NCBI RefSeq assembly: GCF_046127645.1 | Contig: NZ_CP175919.1 | Direction: 5' to 3' (one strand) | Source: Clostridium_F caseinilyticum | GTDB taxonomy: Bacteria > Bacillota > Clostridia > Clostridiales > Clostridiaceae | Length of the DNA: 64,000 bases | Shown here: positions 43,911 to 52,654 of the stretch, in pieces | Layout of the letters: each line of letters starts with the position of its first letter | Numbering within the stretch: the first letter of the stretch is position 1 | Program-made: the position numbers and the translations under genes | The notes under the pieces: model-generated | Database searches by the model: none | What the model was told of the DNA's origin: nothing | The model's input: only the letters and a program-made list of their open reading frames with translations

Positions 43911-45833
43911 ATGGTTGTATTAAGTTGTAAAAACATTTCAAAAACTTATGGTGTTGATTTGATTTTAGATAATTTAACTTTTAACATAAATGAAAATGAT
44001 AAAGTTGGTTTAATAGGTCCTAATGGTGCTGGTAAATCCACATTATTTAAAATTCTTACTTCTTCTTTAGATCAAGATAGTGGTGATGTATTCATAGATA
44101 AGTCTAAATCTTTAGGATATCTTGCTCAGCATCTTTCCTTAGACTCTAACAATACCATTTATGAAGAAGTATTGGATGTTTTTCATGATCTTATAAAAAT
44201 GGAAGAAAAACTGACTAAATTAGAAAAATTAATGAATGAACCCTATGATAAAAACAACACAGATTATCATAATAAAATTATAAAAGATTATACCACCTAT
44301 ACAGATTTATATATAAATAGAGGTGGCTATACCTATAAAGGTGAAATTCATAGAGTATTAAGAGGCTTAAGTTTTGAAGAAGAAGATTTTGATAAAAAAA
44401 TAAATATATTAAGTGGTGGACAAAAAACTAGAGTAGCACTTTGTAAACTTTTGCTTCAAAGTCCCGATATATTGCTTCTAGATGAGCCTACAAATCATTT
44501 AGATTTAACAGCTATAAATTGGTTAGAAGAATATTTAAAAGCTTATAAAGGTACCGTACTAATCATATCTCATGACAGATACTTTTTAGATGAAATTACT
44601 AACCAAACCTTTGAGCTTATAAATGGTCATATAAACTGTTATAATGGTAACTATTCTAAGTTTATAGAACTTAGAAAAAAAGAATATGAAGTAAAGTTAA
44701 AAGCATACAATCTTCAACAATCTGAAATCAAAAGACAAGAAAAGATAATAGAAAAATATAGATCATTCAATAGGGAAAAAAGTATAAAAGCAGCTGAAAG
44801 CAGACAAAAACAACTAGATAAAATTGAAAAAATAGATGCACCAGATAAATTGCCTAAACCTGTAAAAATAAGTTTTGAAACTCAAATTAAAAGTGGAAAT
44901 GATATACTCCACATAGAAAATCTCAGCAAAAGTTATGGAGATATGACCTTATTTACTAATGTAGAAATGGATATAAAAAGAGGAGAAAAAATTGCTTTAA
45001 TTGGAGATAATGGTAGAGGCAAAACCACATTATTTAAAATAACAATGGATAAAATACAAAGTAATTCTGGAACAAAATATATAGGTAAAAATGTATTTAT
45101 TGGATATTATGATCAAGAGCAATCTGACTTAAATGAGTGCAATACTGTCTTAGATGAGGTTTGGGATCAGTTCCCTGAAATGACTACTACAGAAGTTAGA
45201 AATGCTTTAGCTGCATTTTTATTTACTGGAGATGATGTATTTAAGGAAATATCTAAGCTTAGCGGTGGAGAAAAATGCAAAGTTAATTTACTAAAACTAA
45301 TGCTTTCTAAATCTAACTTTCTTCTTTTAGATGAACCTACTAACCATTTAGATATAATGTCTCGTGAAGCTTTAGAAGATGCCTTATTAACTTACGATGG
45401 TACAGTTCTAGTTATATCACACGATAGATATTTTCTAAATAAAGTTATAGATAAAATCTATGAATTAAATATAGACGGTATAAAAGAGTTTTTAGGCAAT
45501 TATAATTACTATATTCACAAAAAAATTAATCCTAACAGGTTTGACTATGAAGCTATAACCTCTGAAAGTTCAAAGACTAAAACTCAAATACATCAAGAAA
45601 GAAAAAAGAAAAAAGAAGAAGAAAAAAAATTAAAACAAGAAAAACTTAAGATAAAAAATTTAGAAAATGAAATAACAAACCTAGAAGAAGAAGTAAATTC
45701 CCTTCAAGAGCAACTTTGTCTTGAAGAAGTATATTCGGATTCTGCTAAAAGTGAAAAAATAAATAAAGATATAATAAATAAACAAAAACTAATAGAAAAT
45801 CTTTATTCAGAATGGGAAAATTTTATGGAATAA
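43911..45833 (+). CDS. ABC-F family ATPase
   Basis: A 640-residue protein with two fused ABC ATPase domains and no membrane segments, the mark of the ABC-F ribosome-associated group. The first domain has Walker A GPNGAGKST (36-44), the signature LSGGQKTRVALCKLL and DEPTNHLDLTA. The linker is charged (REKSIKAAESRQKQLDKI). The second domain has GDNGRGKTT, LSGGEKCKVNLLKLM and DEPTNHLDIMS. A lysine-rich coiled coil runs from about residue 560 to the end. It may act in translation control or antibiotic protection; which one is not readable. The ATG at 43911 with GGTGAAATTA upstream is favoured; a TTG at 43890 would add seven residues. Confidence 0.9.
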   Translation: MVVLSCKNISKTYGVDLILDNLTFNINENDKVGLIGPNGAGKSTLFKILTSSLDQDSGDVFIDKSKSLGYLAQHLSLDSNNTIYEEVLDVFHDLIKMEEKLTKLEKLMNEPYDKNNTDYHNKIIKDYTTYTDLYINRGGYTYKGEIHRVLRGLSFEEEDFDKKINILSGGQKTRVALCKLLLQSPDILLLDEPTNHLDLTAINWLEEYLKAYKGTVLIISHDRYFLDEITNQTFELINGHINCYNGNYSKFIELRKKEYEVKLKAYNLQQSEIKRQEKIIEKYRSFNREKSIKAAESRQKQLDKIEKIDAPDKLPKPVKISFETQIKSGNDILHIENLSKSYGDMTLFTNVEMDIKRGEKIALIGDNGRGKTTLFKITMDKIQSNSGTKYIGKNVFIGYYDQEQSDLNECNTVLDEVWDQFPEMTTTEVRNALAAFLFTGDDVFKEISKLSGGEKCKVNLLKLMLSKSNFLLLDEPTNHLDIMSREALEDALLTYDGTVLVISHDRYFLNKVIDKIYELNIDGIKEFLGNYNYYIHKKINPNRFDYEAITSESSKTKTQIHQERKKKKEEEKKLKQEKLKIKNLENEITNLEEEVNSLQEQLCLEEVYSDSAKSEKINKDIINKQKLIENLYSEWENFME

Positions 45834-46422
45834 TCTTATACAAAAATAAAGTAAACAAATTTAATTTTAATTTAGTCATTATAAAAGATAAATATCATAA
45901 ACATATAGTTAAACTTAATTATTTCTTAATTTATCAAAATTAAGAAGTAATCTACAATCCATAATATTAATCCCCGGTGAAAAACCATTAATGTTTTTTT
46001 ATCGGGGATTAATCTTTTAATATGTTATAATTTAGAATTTATTAGATAATATATGAATTTGTTTTTACCTAAATCTATCTATATTACTCGAAAATTTTTT
46101 GGTCCTCTTTTAGTTACTTGATTTTAAATTATAAAAAATATAATTAGTTTTTCAGTGATACCAATACCATTATGCATATTTTTTATTGATTATTTTTATA
46201 CCTTGCAAGGACATGATGTTAATTTTTTACACTTAAAGGCTATTTTTCGCACACATATCCACTTACTGTGGTAAAAACATTATTATTTCATACCCAATAA
46301 CCATTGTCATAAAATACACTTTTTGTTGCTTTAAACTATATATTTCCATCTTAACTTGAACACTAGAGACTATACCTTATAAGAGTATTCTCTATCAAAT
46401 AGCTGAAAAAATAGACATAGCA
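45834..46422. other. 589-bp intergenic region between ABC-F and permease genes
   Basis: Contains two hairpins: TTCTTAATTT/AAATTAAGAA (45923-45946) and the terminator below. From about 46020 to 46422 the DNA is AT-rich; I could not identify a gene or remnant with confidence. Confidence 0.5.
45966..46013 (+). terminator. terminator downstream of the ABC-F gene
   Basis: An 11-bp GC-containing stem (ATTAATCCCCG / CGGGGATTAAT), extended inside by AAAAA/TTTTT around CATTAATG, with CTTTTAA following on the plus strand. It sits about 130 bp after the stop codon. Confidence 0.65.
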
Positions 46423-49059
46423 TTATATTATTTCATTTTTGATTGATTCTACTACATTGCTTTTTTTTATACAGTTTGAAGAAAAATAATAGGATAAAAA
46501 AATAGATAAAATTATAATCATAGTATAGGTTAAAATTATTCCAACTGGGAAAACAGATATAAACTCAGGCCATGTAATTAATGCTAATCTTAACATATAG
46601 AAGCAAATAAATAATACTATTGGTATACTTATGATAATAGGTGTTACAGAAAAAAATAAACCTTCTAGCATCAGTATTTTATTTAACCCCTTTGGTGTTA
46701 ATCCTACTGATCTAAGTATAGCAAATTCTCTTTTACGTAATCTAAGATTATTAGAAATTGTAGAAAAAGCGTTAAAAATACCAATTAAACCAATCATTGA
46801 GGCTGTAGCAAAAACACTAGTAGCTATAGCTTCTTCAACCAGCTTTTCATGATTTTTTTCTTCTAATAGACTCCATATACTAAAGTCTTCAGATCCAAGA
46901 TAAGAACTACAAATCTTAGTTAGTTCTTTTTTTGTGCTTGCACTAGCCATATCCCCCACCAACAAATCAATTGACATACGTCCACATTCAAGCACATGAT
47001 CTGATACAAAATTACTAACTATTTTCTCATAAGTTTTCATAGGTACTATACAAGCTATGCTGTATTTATTCATTTTTACATTACCTGGAGAAACTTGTGT
47101 AACATCTCCTACTTGAACATTAAATTTATAATTCCCATTTATATTTTCCTCTACTTTTTCACTTAAAATTAGCTCATGGTCTTTTTTTATATTTAATAGT
47201 GATATTCTTTGTGTAACTTTTGAACCCTTTGGTGTATGATATGTGCTGTCTAATAATACTCCTGTGGTTATACTATCTTCATAATATTTCTCAGAATCAA
47301 TACCAATTTCTTTACAATACTTTTTAAAGGATTCATCACTTAATCCAACTAAATTTGTTATAATTTTATACTTTCCATTTTCATTGGATACATTATATTT
47401 CATTGAGTTTACCCCATCAAACCCTCCAGATTTAGCAAAGACATCTGACTCCTGTTTTGATGTTACATAGGTTGCAGTACGTACTTGTCTTCTTATTACG
47501 GTATCCTTAACTTCAGGTAGGGAAATAATTTTATTTATCATTTCACCACTTGGTTCATCTGCAATATTTAGATTAACCTCCATATCATATTCGCCTATTT
47601 CATCATTCTTAGAATCAGCTAATTTGTATATAGACATAATATTAATATATCCAACTATTAAGGTAAAACACATTGCAAGAGATAGTACAGCCGTACGTAA
47701 ACTTTTTTTGTTAGCTGAAAATTGTGATTTTGCTAGCTCCCCCTCTATACCAAATATTTTTTGTATTATTGGATGGATTTTTGGCTTTTTTAATTTTACT
47801 TTACTATTATTTTGACGTATTCCAACAATAGGTGATACTTTCCCTACTTTTCTTGCTGGAATATATGCTGATATTAAAACGGTAATCAACGAAATAATAA
47901 TAGCAAAAACAACTACTACCCATGAAAAAGAAATATTTATTTTTCTAAAATCCTCTGTAGCACTAAGAATGTTATTAATTTTAAAAACAACTGTATAACT
48001 AAATAGATATCCTATTATGATACTAATTGGTAATTGAATAATGCAGAGCAAAAACCCTTCATAGATAACAGAATGTCTAATTTGCTTTGGAGTTGCTCCT
48101 AGACTTTTTAAGATACCTAGTTGTTTAATCCTGCTATTAGCAGATAAAGAAAATGCATTATAGATAATAAGAATAAATGCGCCCATAATTAGTAAAGTCA
48201 TTATTATTAACATTGCTATTACTACAATAATTTCAGGGTTTCCGTTATTTTTATCCCTAATTCCATATAAATTTAATAAAGGTGTATTGTACTGAACACT
48301 ATATTTTCCATATTGATCCTTAGTTAATCCTGTAGACTTAGCGATTTGAGGTAATGTGTCATATATTTTACGAGGTTTTACCAAACGCATATAAACCGTA
48401 AGTTCATCTTCAGGTTTAATTTGTGAAGGATTCAAGTATCCCATAGCAATATATCCAGGATATACAGACAAGCCAGAACTATCTATTTCTCCAACTATTG
48501 TATAGGTCTTAGTCCCTGTTGTCTTGAAAGTCTCCCCTGATTGTTTATAATCGTTGACTCTAATTATTTTATCACCTAGCATACGATTACCTGTGGGGAG
48601 AGTTAACTTATCACCAATTTTATAGGAAGGATTATCTAGGAAGAATAATTTTGATAAAACAATTTCTCCAGATTTTTCAGGAAGTTTACCCTTCATAAGA
48701 TTATCTTGAAAACCCATATCTGACCAAAAACTTTTATTTGCATCTCTCATTAATAGATAGGGACGCTTTGTATTTGAAAGTTTAGCAGTAATCCAGGATC
48801 CTTTAACCATAGTGGTTTCAACCTCTGGGTTTTCCGTCACATATTTTAATTTATCACCTGATATAGCCTCCTTTAATTCCCCATGCCAATAACCTGTCTT
48901 TTCAATTTCTGTGGTTACTCTTCCTTTCCATAAAGTATGTACAAATATACATAGTGAGCATAGAAGGGCTGAGGCAATTGTAATAGCAATTATTATAGAA
49001 ATTGTATGTCTTTTATTCTTTCTTAAATGATGATATGTATATTCCCTCATGATATTCAT
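46423..49059 (-). CDS. ABC transporter permease (FtsX family, peptide/lipid exporter)
   Basis: An 878-residue membrane protein. A cytoplasmic start (MREYTYHHLRKNKRHTISIIIAITIASALLCS) is followed by a large extracytoplasmic domain (about residues 40-270) and an FtsX permease core (about 280-410, with NSRIKQLGILKSLGATPKQIRHS). A second extracytoplasmic region and a second FtsX core (about 755-878, with LRLRKREFAILRSVGLTPKGLNK) complete it. This doubled FtsX layout is typical of exporters paired with a two-component system in antimicrobial-peptide or cell-envelope stress resistance. It shares the TAATG overlap with the ATPase gene. The exact substrate cannot be told. Confidence 0.88.
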   Translation of the reverse strand: MNIMREYTYHHLRKNKRHTISIIIAITIASALLCSLCIFVHTLWKGRVTTEIEKTGYWHGELKEAISGDKLKYVTENPEVETTMVKGSWITAKLSNTKRPYLLMRDANKSFWSDMGFQDNLMKGKLPEKSGEIVLSKLFFLDNPSYKIGDKLTLPTGNRMLGDKIIRVNDYKQSGETFKTTGTKTYTIVGEIDSSGLSVYPGYIAMGYLNPSQIKPEDELTVYMRLVKPRKIYDTLPQIAKSTGLTKDQYGKYSVQYNTPLLNLYGIRDKNNGNPEIIVVIAMLIIMTLLIMGAFILIIYNAFSLSANSRIKQLGILKSLGATPKQIRHSVIYEGFLLCIIQLPISIIIGYLFSYTVVFKINNILSATEDFRKINISFSWVVVVFAIIISLITVLISAYIPARKVGKVSPIVGIRQNNSKVKLKKPKIHPIIQKIFGIEGELAKSQFSANKKSLRTAVLSLAMCFTLIVGYINIMSIYKLADSKNDEIGEYDMEVNLNIADEPSGEMINKIISLPEVKDTVIRRQVRTATYVTSKQESDVFAKSGGFDGVNSMKYNVSNENGKYKIITNLVGLSDESFKKYCKEIGIDSEKYYEDSITTGVLLDSTYHTPKGSKVTQRISLLNIKKDHELILSEKVEENINGNYKFNVQVGDVTQVSPGNVKMNKYSIACIVPMKTYEKIVSNFVSDHVLECGRMSIDLLVGDMASASTKKELTKICSSYLGSEDFSIWSLLEEKNHEKLVEEAIATSVFATASMIGLIGIFNAFSTISNNLRLRKREFAILRSVGLTPKGLNKILMLEGLFFSVTPIIISIPIVLFICFYMLRLALITWPEFISVFPVGIILTYTMIIILSIFLSYYFSSNCIKKSNVVESIKNEII

Positions 49060-49739
49060 TACTTAATCACCTCATCTGATACAAGTTTACCATCATCTAT
49101 TCTAATCATTCTATCGGCTGATAATGCAATTTTTTCATCATGAGTAATCATTATAATAGTCTGGTTATATTCTTTATTTGAAATCTTCAACATTTCAAGA
49201 ATACTTTCAGAATTTTTCCTGTCAAGGTTTCCAGTAGGTTCATCTGCTAGAATAATAGAAGGTCTATAAATTAATGAGCGACCAATAGCAACCCTTTGCT
49301 GCTGCCCACCTGAAAGCTGGTTTGGTAGGTGATTAAGCCTTTTCTTTAAACCAAGCATGTCTACAATCTTATGAAACTCTTCTTTTTTAGGATTTCTGCC
49401 ATCTAAAAGCATAGATAATAATATATTTTTTTCAACAGTTAAAGTAGGGATAAGATTGAAAAATTGATATATTAGTCCTACTTTTCGTCGACGAAATAAG
49501 GCTAATTTAGTTTCATTCATTGATGAAATGTCAGTTTTATCGATATATATTTTTCCTTTTGTAGGTTTATCTACTCCCCCTAACATATGTAGAAGTGTGG
49601 ATTTTCCAGATCCACTTGATCCAATTATTGAAACAAATTCTCCTTTGTTTATTTTTAAATTTAAATTATCTAGTGCAGTGACCCTTGTTTCACCTACTCC
49701 GTAGCTTTTTGTAAGATTTTCAGTTCTTAGTATTTCCAA
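49059..49739 (-). CDS. ABC transporter ATP-binding protein
   Basis: A 226-residue ATPase of the MacB/LolD/BceA group that energises the adjacent permease. Motifs are Walker A IGSSGSGKSTLL (about 37-48), the Q-loop YQFFNLIPTLTVEKNILL, signature LSGGQQQRVAIGRSL and Walker B ILADEPTGNLD. The permease start overlaps its stop codon (TAATG). The upstream interval (49740-49857) contains a promoter with a pair of direct repeats, so the transporter genes may be activated separately from the kinase/regulator. Confidence 0.94.
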   Translation of the reverse strand: MEILRTENLTKSYGVGETRVTALDNLNLKINKGEFVSIIGSSGSGKSTLLHMLGGVDKPTKGKIYIDKTDISSMNETKLALFRRRKVGLIYQFFNLIPTLTVEKNILLSMLLDGRNPKKEEFHKIVDMLGLKKRLNHLPNQLSGGQQQRVAIGRSLIYRPSIILADEPTGNLDRKNSESILEMLKISNKEYNQTIIMITHDEKIALSADRMIRIDDGKLVSDEVIK

Positions 49740-49814
49740 AATATTTTCTCCTCCCTTTATTTAAATCCCATGGAAAAATATTGTGTTTTACCAGGTATTT
49801 TTATTTTACATAAC

Positions 49815-49851
49815 ATTATAATACCTTTGTTAAGTTACATTTCGGTGACAT
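49815..49851 (-). promoter_or_regulatory. regulated promoter of the ABC transporter genes with direct-repeat operator
   Basis: Minus strand. A perfect TATAAT (49815-49820) lacks a good -35 (GAAATG at 17-bp spacing). In its place lie two direct repeats, ATGTCAC (49845-49851) and ATGTAAC (49834-49840), 11 bp apart, one helical turn. This layout is typical of an OmpR-family activator site overlapping the -35, so the response regulator at 51068 is the likely binder. That last point is inference. Confidence 0.6.
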
Positions 49852-49857
49852 TGGTAA

Positions 49858-51060
49858 TTAATTTTTATAAAACTTTATTATAAATTTTGCTCCTCCGGTA
49901 TCCTTATTTACAGCAATTATTTCACCATTTTGTTTTTTTATTATGGAATTTGCAAGAGCAAGTCCAATTCCAACGCTGTCTTTTGATGAATTTGCACCTT
50001 TATAAAATCTAGTAAACAGGTGGAGCAGATCCTTCTTATCAAATCCTTTACCATTATCTTCAATTGTTATTTCTGTACATATAGGATTTTGTTTATACTC
50101 TATAGAGATTTCTCCTCCATTTGGTGTATGTTCAGAGCAATTTTTAACTATATTTACAATAGCTTCGTTGGTCCAATGAAAATCACCAGTAAAAAATATA
50201 TCACTATTATTTTTTATAAAAAGTTGTTGTTTCTTTTTTTCTATCATTAAATGTAGAGGCTCAACAGCAACACATACCAATTCATAAACATTAATAGAGG
50301 TATATTCTAATGGCATCGCATCTGCATCGATTTTTGAAAGTATTAATAATGAGGATACTAAATAATTTAAACGATGTATTTGTGATGAAATATTTTTAAT
50401 ATATAAAGCTTCATCTCCTTCAATGGAACTGCTCTCTAATAATTCAATCATCAATGACATGGATGTAAGTGGGGTCTTAAGTTGATGGGATATATCCGCA
50501 AGATTATCACATAGCTTTTCTTTTTCTTCTCTTTCTTTTTCACGACTTTCTCTAAGCATTATAACTGTTTTATATAATTCATCTTCTAAAATTGAAAATT
50601 CGTCTTCTTTTTTATCAGTTTGCATTTTATAAATTCCTTGATTTATATGGTAAAGATATTCTGCTAAATTGTATATACGTCTGCGCTTTATAATATTTGA
50701 TATTAATAGTGAAATTCCAAAATAAAAAAATAGTAAAGCAATTAATAACAAAACACTAATAAGCACTTTACTAAATATTTGATAATTATTAAAATTAGTT
50801 TTAAATTTTTCAACATAACCATATTTCTCTAATATTTTCTTGCCCTTATTTATCTCTGTTTCATTTTCCTTTTTTAGTGATAATATCAAAACTTGTTCAA
50901 TATTAGAATTAGCATTAGATCCAGCTGCTATAAGTTGTGCTGTTTTTTCATAAAAAATATTCTTTGTCTGTGTATAAATGAAACCACCAAATATAAGGCA
51001 AAAAAATGTTATATATAAAAAACTAGTAAAAAACCATACTATCATTCTTTTTTTATTCAT
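49858..51060 (-). CDS. sensor histidine kinase
   Basis: A 400-residue membrane kinase with two helices (about residues 8-30 and 98-123) around a ~65-residue external loop. A HAMP-like linker and coiled coil (125-185) follow. The dimerisation domain has the phosphorylated His192 in ADISHQLKTPLTSM. The ATPase domain has NAIVNIVKNCSEHTPNGG, TIEDNGKGF, FTRFYKG and GIGLALANSI. It follows the response regulator gene by eight bases and precedes the ABC transporter genes. The short loop and context fit the group whose kinases depend on the transporter to sense peptides, but this is inference. Confidence 0.93.
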   Translation of the reverse strand: MNKKRMIVWFFTSFLYITFFCLIFGGFIYTQTKNIFYEKTAQLIAAGSNANSNIEQVLILSLKKENETEINKGKKILEKYGYVEKFKTNFNNYQIFSKVLISVLLLIALLFFYFGISLLISNIIKRRRIYNLAEYLYHINQGIYKMQTDKKEDEFSILEDELYKTVIMLRESREKEREEKEKLCDNLADISHQLKTPLTSMSLMIELLESSSIEGDEALYIKNISSQIHRLNYLVSSLLILSKIDADAMPLEYTSINVYELVCVAVEPLHLMIEKKKQQLFIKNNSDIFFTGDFHWTNEAIVNIVKNCSEHTPNGGEISIEYKQNPICTEITIEDNGKGFDKKDLLHLFTRFYKGANSSKDSVGIGLALANSIIKKQNGEIIAVNKDTGGAKFIIKFYKN

Positions 51061-51067
51061 ATAAGTT

Positions 51068-51733
51068 TTAATCCTCCATCCTATAACCTAGTCCTCTTAC
51101 TGTTTTAATACAAGAATCATCCCCTAGCTTTTCTCTAAGGCGCTTTATTGCTACTGATAATGTATTATTATTTACAAATTCTCCATTATAGTCCCACAGA
51201 TTTTTCAATAGGTTTGCTCTTGTTAAAGTACGATTTTTATTCTCTAATAATTGTAGTAATAAATTGTACTCACCAACTGTCAATTCTATTTCATGGCTAT
51301 TTTTATACACCCTTGATTCTGACTTTATTACTTTAATATTTTTACAACATAAAACGGATTCTTCAGTATTTTGTTTAAGGGTTCTACGTAAAACAGCAGT
51401 AATACGAGATTTTAGAACACTTAATTTAAAAGGTTTTGTAATATAATCGTCTCCACCCATATCTAGTCCTTTTATCATAGTACTTTCTTCATCTACCACA
51501 GTAAGAAAAATAATAGGTACATCTTTAATTGTTTTTATATAACTACAAAAATCAAAGCCAGATCCATCAGGAAGATTTAAATCCAGTAATATTAAGTCTA
51601 TATCTTTAGTAAAAAGCTCTTTTCCTTTTTTAAGATTTTCCCCATGAATAACGTTGTAATTATTTTTCAATAAAAATGATTTAATTCCAAAAGCAATGGT
51701 ATAGTCATCTTCAATTATTAAAATTGTAGCCAT
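51068..51733 (-). CDS. OmpR-family response regulator
   Basis: A 221-residue regulator. The receiver domain has the acidic pocket (IIEDD), phosphoacceptor D51 in LILLDLNLPDGSG, and conserved Thr/Lys (FLTVVD, ITKPFKL). A winged-helix DNA-binding domain follows (HEIELTVGEYNLLLQLLENKNRTLTRANLLKNLWDYNGEFVNNNTLSVAIKRLREKLGDDSCIKTVRGLGYRMED). It leads the operon regulator-kinase, with the ABC exporter following. The direct repeats at 49834-49851 are its probable target. Confidence 0.95.
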   Translation of the reverse strand: MATILIIEDDYTIAFGIKSFLLKNNYNVIHGENLKKGKELFTKDIDLILLDLNLPDGSGFDFCSYIKTIKDVPIIFLTVVDEESTMIKGLDMGGDDYITKPFKLSVLKSRITAVLRRTLKQNTEESVLCCKNIKVIKSESRVYKNSHEIELTVGEYNLLLQLLENKNRTLTRANLLKNLWDYNGEFVNNNTLSVAIKRLREKLGDDSCIKTVRGLGYRMED

Positions 51734-51784
51734 ATTTTTCTCTCCTTAATTTCTTATAAATGTTATCTTGTTTTCTTACACTTT

Positions 51785-51880
51785 TTAAATAAGTAAATCA
51801 ACTTTCATGTTCATTAACCATGTAATAAATGTTGTTTTACCTGAACCATTATTATTTTGTAAAATAGATAAATTTGTTTT
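51785..51880 (-). pseudogene. scrap of an ABC-type ATPase (Walker A region)
   Basis: A minus-strand frame of about 30 codons reads TNLSILQNNNGSGKTTFITWLMN, including a Walker A-like NNGSGKTT, then a stop. No start, ribosome site or remaining domain accompanies it. It lies between the LytTR and OmpR regulator genes and is probably what is left of a lost transporter gene. Confidence 0.45.
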
Positions 51881-51889
51881 TACATAAAT

Positions 51890-52654
51890 TTATATTCCTA
51901 ATATTTCTTTTACTTTTTTAACATTATTTCTACTAACAGGAATTTCTGATTGTTCTTTGTCATTCATAACTAATTTATATGTACCATTAAACCAAGAATA
52001 CAATTCCTTTATATTGTCCATATTTACTATATAACTTCTATGAACCCTAAATAAATCTGTCTTTTTTTCTATTTCTTTTAATGTATTGTGAGTTATATAT
52101 TCTTCTGAGTCTGTTTTTACATAAGTTTTATCCTCCATTGTATAGCAATAATGAATATTTTTTGTGTCTATTAATATTATTTTACCTCTATATTCACAGG
52201 GGATCTTTTTAAGTGTTTTTTCTTCTTTTTCTAATTTATTTAATATATCGCTTATCATAACTGGAATTTCTTCCTTATATTTTTCCTCTATTTTTTCCTG
52301 CAATCTTTTTATAGTTACACTTATTCTTTTATCATCAAAGGGCTTTAGTATATAATCTAAAGCGTCTATTTCAAATGCTTCTAGAGCGTATTGTTCATAT
52401 GCTGTTATAAATATTATATTTATATCTTTATTAAACTCTTTTATTTTTTTAGATACACTTATTCCACTTTCTGTAGGTATATTTATATCCATGAAAACTA
52501 CTTCTGGTTGTAGTTTTTTAACTAATTCATATCCAACATCTCCAGTCATAGCTACATCTACCACATTCAAAAAGTTGTATTTAGATAAAACATACTTAAG
52601 TTCTTCTATGGCAGGTTTCTCATCTTCTATTATAATAGCTCTAATTTCTTCCAT
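51890..52654 (-). CDS. LytTR-family response regulator
   Basis: A 254-residue regulator. The receiver domain (residues 1-118) carries phosphoacceptor D56 in VVFMDINIPTESG. A LytTR DNA-binding domain (about 150-252) follows with KIPCEYRGKIILIDTKNIHYCYTMEDKTYV and DLFRVHRSYIVNMDNIKEL. It begins directly after the stop codon of the LytS-type kinase gene (TAG-ATG), so both are made together. Its likely target is the divergent CstA-family transporter gene, by analogy to LytS/LytR and BtsS/BtsR systems. Confidence 0.93.
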   Translation of the reverse strand: MEEIRAIIIEDEKPAIEELKYVLSKYNFLNVVDVAMTGDVGYELVKKLQPEVVFMDINIPTESGISVSKKIKEFNKDINIIFITAYEQYALEAFEIDALDYILKPFDDKRISVTIKRLQEKIEEKYKEEIPVMISDILNKLEKEEKTLKKIPCEYRGKIILIDTKNIHYCYTMEDKTYVKTDSEEYITHNTLKEIEKKTDLFRVHRSYIVNMDNIKELYSWFNGTYKLVMNDKEQSEIPVSRNNVKKVKEILGI

